Shown here: positions 1 through 7,218 of the stretch, piece after piece
How the letters are laid out: each line of letters begins with the position of its first letter
How positions within the stretch are numbered: position 1 is the first letter of the stretch
Source: Sulfitobacter sp. EhC04
GTDB taxonomy: Bacteria > Pseudomonadota > Alphaproteobacteria > Rhodobacterales > Rhodobacteraceae
DNA length: 42,646 nt
Reading direction: 5' to 3'
NCBI RefSeq assembly: GCF_001650875.1
Contig: NZ_LXYI01000022.1
Coordinates: 1-42,646 of the forward strand
The notes under the pieces: generated by a model
What the model was told of the DNA's origin: nothing
Databases searched by the model: none
The model's input: the letters and a program-made list of their open reading frames with translations, nothing else
Made by a program: the position numbers and the translations under genes

Positions 1-100
1 TTTCAGGGAAGTGCTTGAATCTCATCAACACCGGCCATCCGACACATTTTCCAGTGAATCCAGTAATGAAATTGAACTGCTTCCCAGCATATCTTGCTAC

Positions 101-125
101 GTCCGATAATGCAAACTTATTGGAC
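101..125. promoter_or_regulatory. Near-perfect 25-bp dyad upstream of the DUF1403 gene
   Basis: Two 9-base arms, GTCCGATAA and TTATTGGAC, are complementary except at one position and flank a 7-base centre (TGCAAAC). The geometry suits either a dimeric repressor operator or the core site of a tyrosine recombinase. It lies about 80 bases before the DUF1403 start. The remaining left-edge sequence (1-203) shows no gene. Function is inferred only from symmetry. Confidence 0.4.
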
Positions 126-203
126 ATAGTGAGACGCCACAAGGTGGGGCGGTTAATGCTGTATATGCTGGAGTTAAGCGCCGTTGTGGGATAGTGTCAC
201 GGC

Positions 204-1166
204 ATGACCTTTCAGCCCGCCACCGTCTCTAACGACCTGACCACGCTACCCAAGCTGCCGGCCTGGGTCACCTCCGGACGTGCGGAAACCTTCGAGTCTG
301 TGGCTTTTCGGTCCGGAGCGGCCCTGACGGTGCTGGATGCTCTGGTTTCCGATCCGGCCCAAGGTGTGCCCCTTAAACTGCTTGCCAACCAGCTTGCATT
401 ACACGCGGCCACGGCGACGTCTAAGCTCGAAGGACGGGTGGCCCGAGAGGCCGATATCCGCGACTCTTTCCATCTGACCCCGCCCGGAGAGGCACGCGGC
501 CCAGATGGAGACCTGCTGGTGTTCTGGCGGGACACGACGCAGTTACGATTGAGCGTGAGGGATTGGCGAGTGGGCTTAGAGGGCCTCGTTGGTCGGCACC
601 TTGCGGCTGACATGCAAGGATGGCTCGCAGTTGGCTCCAAGCGCGCAAAATCTAACGGGCCATTGGCAGGATGCGTTGCTGTGATGCGGGCAGTCCTCGA
701 GGCAGATGACCGGGCGGAACGGATTGCTTGTTTACTGTCCGATATCGCCTTGGCACGCGTGTTAAACTGGCCGGTGCTCCTACCGATTTCGGCACAAAAT
801 CTCACCAAAGCCATGTTGCGCGATTTGGTCGCGGACGGGCAGGGGGCGGACTTGAAAGTTCAGGCGGGCCTTTTGATTTCCATCGAAGACACGATCCGTT
901 TGGCGGGCGATCTCGCATCGAAGGCAGTAGCGTTGCGGGCCGTCGCGCCGAAGCTCCGGGCCAAGGGTTCGGAGGCGGCCGTCGCGCTGTTCCTGTCTGA
1001 AGATGCAATCGGTCCTTCAATGATGCTGTCACCGACAATCCAGGGTACCACGATTCCGATGACCGATCGTGCAGCGCGCCGGTTTTGTGACCGGCTCGTC
1101 GCACTGGGCGTCGCGCGGGAACTCACTGGGCGGCCGACCTTCCGACTCTATGGGATTGTGCGATGA
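204..1166 (+). CDS. DUF1403 family protein
   Basis: A 320-residue protein that I recognise as the DUF1403 family, known mainly from alphaproteobacterial accessory regions and without an established biochemical role. It is rich in Ala and Leu, apparently soluble, with no signal peptide, membrane segment or catalytic motif that I can name. The ATG at 204 has only a weak GGGAT-like ribosome site upstream. Its stop overlaps the next start in an ATGA arrangement, so it is translationally coupled to the scpB-like gene. The coupling suggests the two proteins act together, perhaps in DNA or chromosome maintenance of a mobile region; this last step is inference. Confidence 0.75.
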   Translation: MTFQPATVSNDLTTLPKLPAWVTSGRAETFESVAFRSGAALTVLDALVSDPAQGVPLKLLANQLALHAATATSKLEGRVAREADIRDSFHLTPPGEARGPDGDLLVFWRDTTQLRLSVRDWRVGLEGLVGRHLAADMQGWLAVGSKRAKSNGPLAGCVAVMRAVLEADDRAERIACLLSDIALARVLNWPVLLPISAQNLTKAMLRDLVADGQGADLKVQAGLLISIEDTIRLAGDLASKAVALRAVAPKLRAKGSEAAVALFLSEDAIGPSMMLSPTIQGTTIPMTDRAARRFCDRLVALGVARELTGRPTFRLYGIVR

Positions 1167-1819
1167 CCCGCTCCGCCATGACCTCCGATGCCAAAAGAAA
1201 GAATTCAAAACCGAAGGAGGCCGGACGCGAAGGCGTCTTTGATCGAGAGCTGGAAGACCTGCCGCAAGAGCTGCGGTGGCGGGGATGGATGGGACGGATC
1301 GAGGCGACGTTGTTCGCCAGTGCCTCGCCGGTTGGGCGTGAGGACCTGGCACGTGTGGTGGGGCAGGAGGCCTCGGTCGAGATGCTCATTGAGGATATTC
1401 AGGCGGAGCTTGTGGGGCGACCATATGAATTGGCGGAGACCGCCGGTGGTTGGATGTTTCGGACAAAGACGCAGTTTGCCGAGGCGATCAAGGCTGCGAC
1501 TGATCTTGGGGATCAGCCCTTGGCCTTCACCGAGATGGAAATGGGTGTACTCTGCGCCATTGCGTACCACCAGCCGATTGATCGGGCGGGACTGAAGGAC
1601 ATTTTTGGCAAAGATGTCAGCCGCGACCTGCTGGCGCGGCTGCGGTTTAAGGATCTGATTGCGAGCGGGCCGAGGGCACCGCGCGCCGGTGCCCCGCATA
1701 CCTTTGTGACGACAGAGATGTTTCTGACGGCGTTCGATTTACAGACATTGCGGGATTTGCCTGAACTGGATTTGGCGCTGGCAGACACAGATGAACAGAC
1801 TCGAACGGTACAGATCTGA
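1163..1819 (+). CDS. scpB: ScpB-like SMC-associated protein
   Basis: A 218-residue protein resembling ScpB, the winged-helix subunit that with ScpA and the kleisin-SMC ring compacts and segregates chromosomes. The core, roughly residues 40-170, has the ScpB pattern: an RIEATLFAS helix, then a segment with GGWMFRT, then a second winged helix starting near FTEMEMGVLCAIAYHQP. No scpA is nearby, and the protein carries a charged N-terminal extension, so this is probably an accessory paralogue of the housekeeping ScpB. The ATG at 1163 overlaps the DUF1403 stop; an alternative ATG lies at 1178. It is likely cotranscribed with the DUF1403 gene. Confidence 0.75.
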   Translation: MTRSAMTSDAKRKNSKPKEAGREGVFDRELEDLPQELRWRGWMGRIEATLFASASPVGREDLARVVGQEASVEMLIEDIQAELVGRPYELAETAGGWMFRTKTQFAEAIKAATDLGDQPLAFTEMEMGVLCAIAYHQPIDRAGLKDIFGKDVSRDLLARLRFKDLIASGPRAPRAGAPHTFVTTEMFLTAFDLQTLRDLPELDLALADTDEQTRTVQI

Positions 1820-1913
1820 GGCTCTTCGCTTTCAATTGGTCGGGCTTTGACTTCCAATCAGTCGGAGTTGGAAGCAGACTTTACGTGTGTTTGCACCTTT
1901 TTGAGGTATAGGA

Positions 1914-1973
1914 TTGACTTCTATAGCTCAAAAATGGTCAATATACGAGTTATAGAAAGGGTCTCTATAACTC
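1914..1973 (+). promoter_or_regulatory. Operator/promoter of the fic gene: 10-bp inverted repeat touching the start codon
   Basis: The arms GAGTTATAGA (1947-1956) and TCTATAACTC (1964-1973) are perfectly complementary with a 7-base spacer, and the second arm ends on the base before the ATG. A third, near-identical half-site, TCTATAGCTC, lies at 1920-1929. A possible -35 box TTGACT is at 1914-1919, with an AT-rich -10 candidate around 1939-1945. A protein bound here would block both promoter clearance and ribosome access. The Fic protein itself ends in a winged-helix-like region, so autoregulation is a reasonable inference. Confidence 0.65.
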
Positions 1974-3083
1974 ATGGCATGGAACTGGCAGATATCCGGT
2001 TGGCCGGAATTTCGGTATGACGCGGCAGCATTGGCACCGCTTGAGCAGCGTTTCTTGCTGTCGTTGGGTGAAATTCTGGGTGCGGTTCACCATGTCAGTC
2101 CGTCCGAGCGCGATCAATTGCGCATCGACTTGCTAAGCGATGAAGCCATGAAGACCAGCGCCATCGAAGGCGAGATGCTGGATCGCCAAAGCGTGCAGTC
2201 TTCGCTGCGACGCCAGCTTGGATTGTCGCCTGACAGCTATCCAACCAAGCCCAAGGAACAGGGCGTTGCCGAGATGATGGTCGATGTCTATTCGACCTAT
2301 GCTGAGCCACTTACGCATGAGACCCTGTTCCGATGGCATAGCATGCTGTTGTCCCATGATCGGCGGTTGGAAAGCGTCGGGGCTTACCGCCAGCATGAAG
2401 ACGCCATGCAGATCGTATCGGGTCGCATCGATCGGCCGGTCGTGCATTTTGAGGCACCGCCCTCTTCGCAAGTAGCAGGCGAAATGGATCGGTATGTGGA
2501 TTGGTTCAGCAGAACGGTGCCGAATGCGAAAGAACCCTTGCCCGCTTTGACGCGCGCTGGCCTCAGCCATCTCTACTTCGAAAGCATCCATCCTTTTGAA
2601 GACGGCAACGGTCGTTTGGGGCGGGCCCTCGCAGAAAAGTCTCTAGCGCAAAACATGGGCCAACCCAGCCTGATCGCGCTCGCCTACTCGATAGAACGGG
2701 AGCGGAAAGCATATTACGATCAGCTTGAGCGGCACCAGCAGACGTTGGATGTGACGCCGTGGTTGGAATGGTTCGCGGAGACTGTTCTGACCGCACAACA
2801 GGTCACCCTGGATCGGGTCGGGTTTTTCATCGCGAAGGCGCGTTTTTATGACCAGCACCGCGATCAATTGAACGTCCGGCAGGCCAAGGCGATCGAACGC
2901 ATGTTCCGTGAGGGACCAGACGGGTTCAAAGGTGGCTTGAGTGCCGAGAACTACATTTCGATTACTGGCACGTCACGGGCCACGGCAACACGGGATTTGC
3001 AAGACCTCGTCGAGATGAGCGCTCTGAGTCGGTCCGGCGAACGCCGCTACACGCGCTATTGGTTAAATCTAAAAAGGCCCTGA
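1974..3083 (+). CDS. Fic-domain protein with N-terminal DUF4172 and C-terminal winged helix
   Basis: A 369-residue Fic protein, the family that usually transfers AMP from ATP to protein hydroxyls. The start WNWQISGWPEFRYD matches the DUF4172 N-terminal region. Residues 61-66 (TSAIEG) fit the inhibitory motif (S/T)xxxE(G/N), whose Glu blocks productive ATP binding. Residues 206-214 (HPFEDGNGR) are the complete Fic catalytic motif with His206. The C-terminal ~70 residues, with TSRATATRDLQDL, look like a winged helix. This is the class of self-inhibited, DNA-binding Fic proteins; some act as toxins or stress regulators. No separate antitoxin gene is seen. An inverted repeat abuts the start codon. 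Placement beside cas9 may be chance or part of a defence cluster. Confidence 0.9.
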   Translation: MAWNWQISGWPEFRYDAAALAPLEQRFLLSLGEILGAVHHVSPSERDQLRIDLLSDEAMKTSAIEGEMLDRQSVQSSLRRQLGLSPDSYPTKPKEQGVAEMMVDVYSTYAEPLTHETLFRWHSMLLSHDRRLESVGAYRQHEDAMQIVSGRIDRPVVHFEAPPSSQVAGEMDRYVDWFSRTVPNAKEPLPALTRAGLSHLYFESIHPFEDGNGRLGRALAEKSLAQNMGQPSLIALAYSIERERKAYYDQLERHQQTLDVTPWLEWFAETVLTAQQVTLDRVGFFIAKARFYDQHRDQLNVRQAKAIERMFREGPDGFKGGLSAENYISITGTSRATATRDLQDLVEMSALSRSGERRYTRYWLNLKRP

Positions 3084-3084
3084 A

Positions 3085-3255
3085 ATAGGAAGCGCAGGCC
3101 GTAGCCTGCGCTCCAATGTGGTGCAATCGAATGCTTGTTAACAGCTCGACGCGGATTTTGAACAATGCAATGTTCCGGCCTCACGACCTCGTTGTCAAGC
3201 AGCAACTAGCAAGGTTTGGAAGACCAGCTAAACACAAACAGAATTGGTGTGGACC
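3085..3255 (-). ncRNA. Candidate tracrRNA for the type II-C Cas9
   Basis: The 247-base gap between fic and cas9 holds what a tracrRNA needs on the minus strand. There is a TTGACA box at 3291-3286, about 35 bases before a start near 3255. A possible anti-repeat covers about 3235-3200; its complement ends in CAGCTAAAC, a plausible 3' end for a type II-C repeat. Small hairpins follow (for example TAGC...GCTA at 3230-3207, and ACGA/TCGT near 3190-3181). A strong terminator hairpin at 3111-3092 precedes T-rich sequence. No good -10 box is seen. With no repeat array in the window the anti-repeat cannot be confirmed by pairing, so this rests on position and architecture. Confidence 0.45.
3092..3111 (-). 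terminator. Rho-independent-type hairpin, best read on the minus strand
   Basis: Perfect 8-base stem GCGCAGGC / GCCTGCGC with a 4-base loop. On the minus strand it is followed by TTCCTATTT. On the plus strand the following bases (TCCAATGTGG) contain no T-run. It therefore fits the end of a minus-strand RNA (the proposed tracrRNA) better than the end of the fic transcript, although it could serve both. Confidence 0.6.
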
Positions 3256-3278
3256 CAATCTTTTCCCCGAGTTATGCT
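3250..3278 (+). promoter_or_regulatory. Possible cas9 promoter
   Basis: TGGACC (3250-3255) and TATGCT (3273-3278) are separated by 17 bases and each match 4 of 6 consensus positions of a sigma-70 type promoter. This would start transcription some 45 bases before the cas9 ATG and would overlap the proposed divergent tracrRNA promoter. A short dyad, ATTGG...CCAAT (3243-3259), overlaps it. Weak evidence. Confidence 0.25.
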
Positions 3279-3330
3279 TTGGTTATGTCAATTAACCCTT
3301 AGCAAGGTTTTACACTTAAGGGGTCAAATT

Positions 3331-6300
3331 ATGCGCTTGGGTCTTGACATCGGCACGAACTCAATTGGCTGGTGGCTTTACCAAACGGACGACGGCACGA
3401 TCACGGATGTGCTTGATGGGGGTGTGCGGATATTCTCGGATGGGCGCGATCCGCAATCCAAGGAATCGTTGGCGGTGGATCGTCGCGTTGCCCGCGCGCA
3501 GCGCCGCCGACGGGACAGGTATCTGCGCCGTAAAGCGGCGCTGATGAAGCGGATGGCCGGGGCAGGGTTAATGCCGACCGATCAGGCGCACGCCAAAAAG
3601 CTTGAATCCCTCGACCCATACGCACTCCGCGCTGAAGGGTTGGACTGCGAGTTGCCATTGACCCATCTGGGGCGTGCATTGTTCCACCTGAACCAACGGC
3701 GAGGGTTCAAATCGAACCGAAAGACGGATCGGGGCGACAATGAAAGCGGTAAGATTAAGGATGCAACCGCGCGGCTTGATTGGGCGATGCGCGATGCCAA
3801 GGCGCGGACTTATGGCGAGTTTCTGCATACGCGCCAGCAAAAGGCAGATGATCCAAAACGTATGCCGACGGTGCGCACCCGCTTGACTGTGGCGCGGCGT
3901 GACAATGCCGAGAAGGAGGAGGCGGGGTATGATTTTTATCCGGATCGCCGCCACCTGTCCGAAGAATTCGACGCGCTTTGGGCGGCGCAGGCAGACTATC
4001 ATGAAGCGCTGAGCGATGACCTGCGCGATCAGATCAAAACGATCATCTTTCATCAGCGGCCTTTGAAAACGCCCGAGGTTGGCCTGTGCTTGTTTACGGA
4101 CGAACGGCGCATTCCATCCGCCCACCCGCTGAACCAGCGACGTATTTTGTTGGAAACGGTCAATGCGTTGCGCATCGTCGCACGGGGTGAGGCGGCACGG
4201 CGTCTGACGCTGGAAGAACGCGATCAGATCGTTCATGCACTGGACAACAAGAACCACACTAAAACCCTGTCGGGCATGGCGATGAAACTCAAAGCGCTGG
4301 GGAAGGTAATTAGGCTGCGCAGTGACCAGACTTTCACGTTGGAAACCGCCAACCGTGATGCGATTGCCTGTGATCTCGTTCGCGCGAGCCTGTCGCATCC
4401 GGACCGGATGGGTGGCGTTTGGACGACGCTAGATGAAGGTGCGCAGTGGGAGGTGGTTCAACGTATTCGTGCGGTTCAAAGCGACAGTGAATTTGACGCG
4501 CTTGTTGTATGGCTGGAACAAAATCACGGGTTGGACAATGCCCATGCACAGGCCACGGCCAACGCACCCCTGCCCGAAGGGTATGGGCGGATGGGGTTGA
4601 TGGCGACGCGCCGCATTCTAGCGGCGCTCCAGTCGGATGTGATGCCCTACAGCGATGCCGTTGCGGCCTGTGGCTGGTCTCATTCTGGTGGGCCAACGGG
4701 GGAGGTGTTGGAAAAGCTGCCCTATTACGGTAAAATCCTCGATCGGCATGTAATTCCCGGCACCTATGACGAAAACAACGAAGACGTGAAACGCTACGGG
4801 CGCATCACAAACCCCACCGTGCATATCGGGCTGAACCAGATCAGGCGGTTGGTGAACCGGATCATCTGTATTCATGGCAAGCCGGATGAAATCGTTGTCG
4901 AACTGGCGCGGGACTTGAAAAACTCCGAAGATCAAAAACGCGAAATCCAGAAGATCATAAAGAAAAACACCGACGCCGCGATTAAACGCGGGGAAAAACT
5001 GATCAATGAGTTGGGTCAGAAGGATACGGGCGCGAACCGTTTGGTTCTGCGCCTTTGGGAGGATCTGGGGCATGACGTGATGACCCGCAACTGCCCCTAT
5101 TCTGGAAAACGGATCAGTGCAGGCATGTTGTTTGACGGATCGTGCGATGTCGATCACATCTTGCCCTATTCCCGCACGCTGGATGATGGCATTGCGAACA
5201 AGACCTTGTGCTTGAAAGAAGCGAACCGCCAGAAAAGCAACAATACCCCGTGGGAGGTTTGGGGCGAGACAGAACAATGGGATACCATTGCGGCCAACCT
5301 CAAGAACCTACCTGACAATAAGGCGTGGCGCTTTGCGTCAGATGCCATGCAACGTTTTGAAGGGGAGAACGATTTTTCCGCCCGCGCTCTTAAGGACACC
5401 CAATACCTATCGCGCATTGCGCGCGCCTATCTGGATGCTCTTTATGATGGCGGGGACGGTAATTCCCACGTCTGGGTCGTGCCGGGCCGTTTGACCGAAA
5501 TGTTGCGCCGCCATTGGGGACTGAACGGGTTAGAGGCGCTGACGGATAGCGATGAAAACACCGTCAAGGCCAAGAACCGGATGGATCATCGACACCATGC
5601 CATTGATGCCGCCGTTGTCGCTGCCACGGATCGCGGCCTGATCCAGCGGATCAGCAAGATCGCCAAACGCGACGAACAGGCTGGCGCCGAAGAGGTCGCA
5701 CGCAGCGTTTCACCGCCATGGGATGGGTTTCGCGATGATATCGCGGCACAGCTGTCGCGCATCATCGTCAGCCACCGCGCCGATCACGGGCGGATCGACA
5801 GCCAAGCGAAACAGCAAGGCGAGGATGCGACTGCGGGTCAGCTGCACATGGACACCGCATACGGCGTGGTTGATGCGGGTCGCGTCGTGAGCCGTAAACC
5901 GCTGCTTTCGCTTAGCGAAAGCGATATCAAGAAAATCCGTGACCCTGACTTGCAGCGCCACTTAACACGTGTGACCAAAGGGTTGGATAAAAAGGAGTTT
6001 GAACACGCGCTGTCCGATTTCGCTAATGCCCGAAAGCTGCCCGATCAATCTGAAAACCCCTATTTCGGGATGCGTCGTGTGCGGTTGATAGACGCCCTGC
6101 AAGACAGCGCGCGCGTGTCCGTCAGAGACAGGGATGGACATATTTATAAGGCCTATAAAGCGGGCAGTAACCATTGCTATGAGGTCTGGCGCCTCCCCGA
6201 CGGGAAGATCAAACCGTGGGCGATTTCCACGTTTGAGGCGCATCAAACAGGCACGGAATCCAAACCGCATCCGGCGGCAAAACGGCTTTTAAGGGTGTTC

Positions 6301-6546
6301 AAACGCGATATGGTTGCCATTGAACGGGACGGGGAAACGCTGATGTGCTATGTTCAGAAAATGGACATTGCGAACGGGCTGTTTCTGGTGCCGCATACGG
6401 AAGGCAATGCCGATGCACGCAACCGCGACAAGGACGACAGTTTCAAGTTTATCCAGATGTCTGCAGTGTCGTTGATCAGGGCAAAGATCCGCCGGATTCA
6501 CGTCGATGAAATGGGCCGATTGCGCGATCAGGGACCGCCCCGTTAG
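3331..6546 (+). CDS. cas9: Cas9, CRISPR-associated endonuclease, type II-C
   Basis: RNA-guided DNA endonuclease of 1071 residues, in the compact range of type II-C. RuvC-I is GLDIGTNSIGW with Asp6. The arginine-rich bridge helix is at about 50-75 (RRVARAQRRRRDRYLRRK). RuvC-II is IVVELARD with Glu524. The HNH domain has CDVDHILPYS with Asp608-His609 and ANKTL/NRQKSNN downstream. RuvC-III is HHAIDAAVVAATD with His756 and Asp759. The last ~250 residues form the wedge and PAM-interacting part. All expected catalytic residues are present and the frame is open throughout, so it should be active if a guide exists. The ATG at 3331 is chosen because the family begins here and an AAGGGG ribosome site lies 7 bases upstream; the frame extends to 3244 without support. 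The cas1 following it is truncated. Confidence 0.97.
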   Translation: MRLGLDIGTNSIGWWLYQTDDGTITDVLDGGVRIFSDGRDPQSKESLAVDRRVARAQRRRRDRYLRRKAALMKRMAGAGLMPTDQAHAKKLESLDPYALRAEGLDCELPLTHLGRALFHLNQRRGFKSNRKTDRGDNESGKIKDATARLDWAMRDAKARTYGEFLHTRQQKADDPKRMPTVRTRLTVARRDNAEKEEAGYDFYPDRRHLSEEFDALWAAQADYHEALSDDLRDQIKTIIFHQRPLKTPEVGLCLFTDERRIPSAHPLNQRRILLETVNALRIVARGEAARRLTLEERDQIVHALDNKNHTKTLSGMAMKLKALGKVIRLRSDQTFTLETANRDAIACDLVRASLSHPDRMGGVWTTLDEGAQWEVVQRIRAVQSDSEFDALVVWLEQNHGLDNAHAQATANAPLPEGYGRMGLMATRRILAALQSDVMPYSDAVAACGWSHSGGPTGEVLEKLPYYGKILDRHVIPGTYDENNEDVKRYGRITNPTVHIGLNQIRRLVNRIICIHGKPDEIVVELARDLKNSEDQKREIQKIIKKNTDAAIKRGEKLINELGQKDTGANRLVLRLWEDLGHDVMTRNCPYSGKRISAGMLFDGSCDVDHILPYSRTLDDGIANKTLCLKEANRQKSNNTPWEVWGETEQWDTIAANLKNLPDNKAWRFASDAMQRFEGENDFSARALKDTQYLSRIARAYLDALYDGGDGNSHVWVVPGRLTEMLRRHWGLNGLEALTDSDENTVKAKNRMDHRHHAIDAAVVAATDRGLIQRISKIAKRDEQAGAEEVARSVSPPWDGFRDDIAAQLSRIIVSHRADHGRIDSQAKQQGEDATAGQLHMDTAYGVVDAGRVVSRKPLLSLSESDIKKIRDPDLQRHLTRVTKGLDKKEFEHALSDFANARKLPDQSENPYFGMRRVRLIDALQDSARVSVRDRDGHIYKAYKAGSNHCYEVWRLPDGKIKPWAISTFEAHQTGTESKPHPAAKRLLRVFKRDMVAIERDGETLMCYVQKMDIANGLFLVPHTEGNADARNRDKDDSFKFIQMSAVSLIRAKIRRIHVDEMGRLRDQGPPR

Positions 6547-6614
6547 GAGAATCCAGAAAACTTGTATAAAATCCAATGTGTTAACGATTCGCGTGGGGGC
6601 GTGAGAGGTGACAC

Positions 6615-7082
6615 TTGGACCAAATCATCGAGATTGCCATCGATGGGCGACACCTATCGCGTGACCGTGGATTTCTGAAAGTTTCGCAAGACCACGCCGA
6701 GGTCGGGCGCACGCCGCTTGATCAAATTGCGGGTGTGATCGTTCATGCCCATGGTACAACCTGGTCAACGTCATTGTTGACTGAACTTGCAGATCGCGGT
6801 GTGCCTGTCGTGTTGTGCGCGGCAAACCACGCGCCAAGATCCGTGTTGATGCCGCTGGAAGGGCACCATGCCCAAGGTGCGCGGATGCGGTCCCAATGGC
6901 AGGCGAAAACCTCCCTTGTCAAACAAGCCTGGAAACAAGTGGTGATCGCCAAGGTATTAATGCAGGCCGCAGCCCTTGATGCGGTTGGCGAACCGGACGC
7001 CCCGTTGAAAATGATGGCGCGCAAGGTCACATCGGGTGACGCCACCAACATCGAAGCGCAGGCTGCTGTCACTGTACCCTAA
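6615..7082 (+). pseudogene. cas1: cas1, 3' half lost at transposon insertion
   Basis: Cas1 is the integrase that inserts new spacers into CRISPR arrays. The N-terminal half is clear: DQIIEIAIDGRHLSRDRGF, then VIVHAHGTTWST, LCAANHAP and GHHAQGARMRSQWQ, typical of type II-C Cas1. The first metal-binding Glu (Glu147 in NIEAQAA) remains. The family is about 300 residues, but here only about 150 Cas1 codons (6615-7066) survive. The last few residues (VTVP and the stop at 7080) are encoded by the transposon end, so the downstream active-site His and Asp are missing. The likely start is TTG at 6615, about 70 bases after cas9. The product cannot integrate spacers. Confidence 0.93.
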
Positions 7083-7188
7083 TTAATCAGAATCACGACT
7101 GAAATTTTCATTTGTTTTCAGCAGTGGGCTGCACCCTTAATTTTCATATTGTACCGTTAATTGCCATACTGTACCCTTTATTAGCATA
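7067..7188 (+). repeat. Left transposon end: inverted repeat plus four 19-bp transposase sites
   Basis: The consensus TGTACCCTTAATTANCATA recurs at 7073-7091, 7130-7148, 7150-7168 and 7170-7188. The last three are in phase at 20-bp steps. These are probably binding sites for TniA, as TnsB sites are in Tn7-like elements. Part of the region reads TGCACCCTTAATTTTCATA, showing divergence between copies. Confidence 0.8.
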
Positions 7189-7218
7189 TGGTCGATTCTG
7201 TGGATAAGTATCGGCCAC

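Noticed and set aside
1974..3083. Fic gene as half of a two-gene Fic/antitoxin (FicT/FicA or Doc/Phd) module
   Set aside because: No small partner gene lies beside it, and the inhibitory motif TSAIEG is inside the protein itself.
3244..3330. N-terminal extension of Cas9 in the same open frame
   Set aside because: The family begins at MRLGLDIGTNSIGW, a ribosome site precedes ATG 3331, and the upstream stretch fits promoter and RNA-gene functions.
3568..4398. 276-codon minus-strand ORF
   Set aside because: It is wholly antisense to the intact cas9 and has no recognisable domain.
7073..7188. The 20-bp-spaced repeats as a CRISPR or iteron array
   Set aside because: They are 19-bp sites abutting the transposon end, with inverted copies at the other end, which is the pattern of transposase-binding sites.
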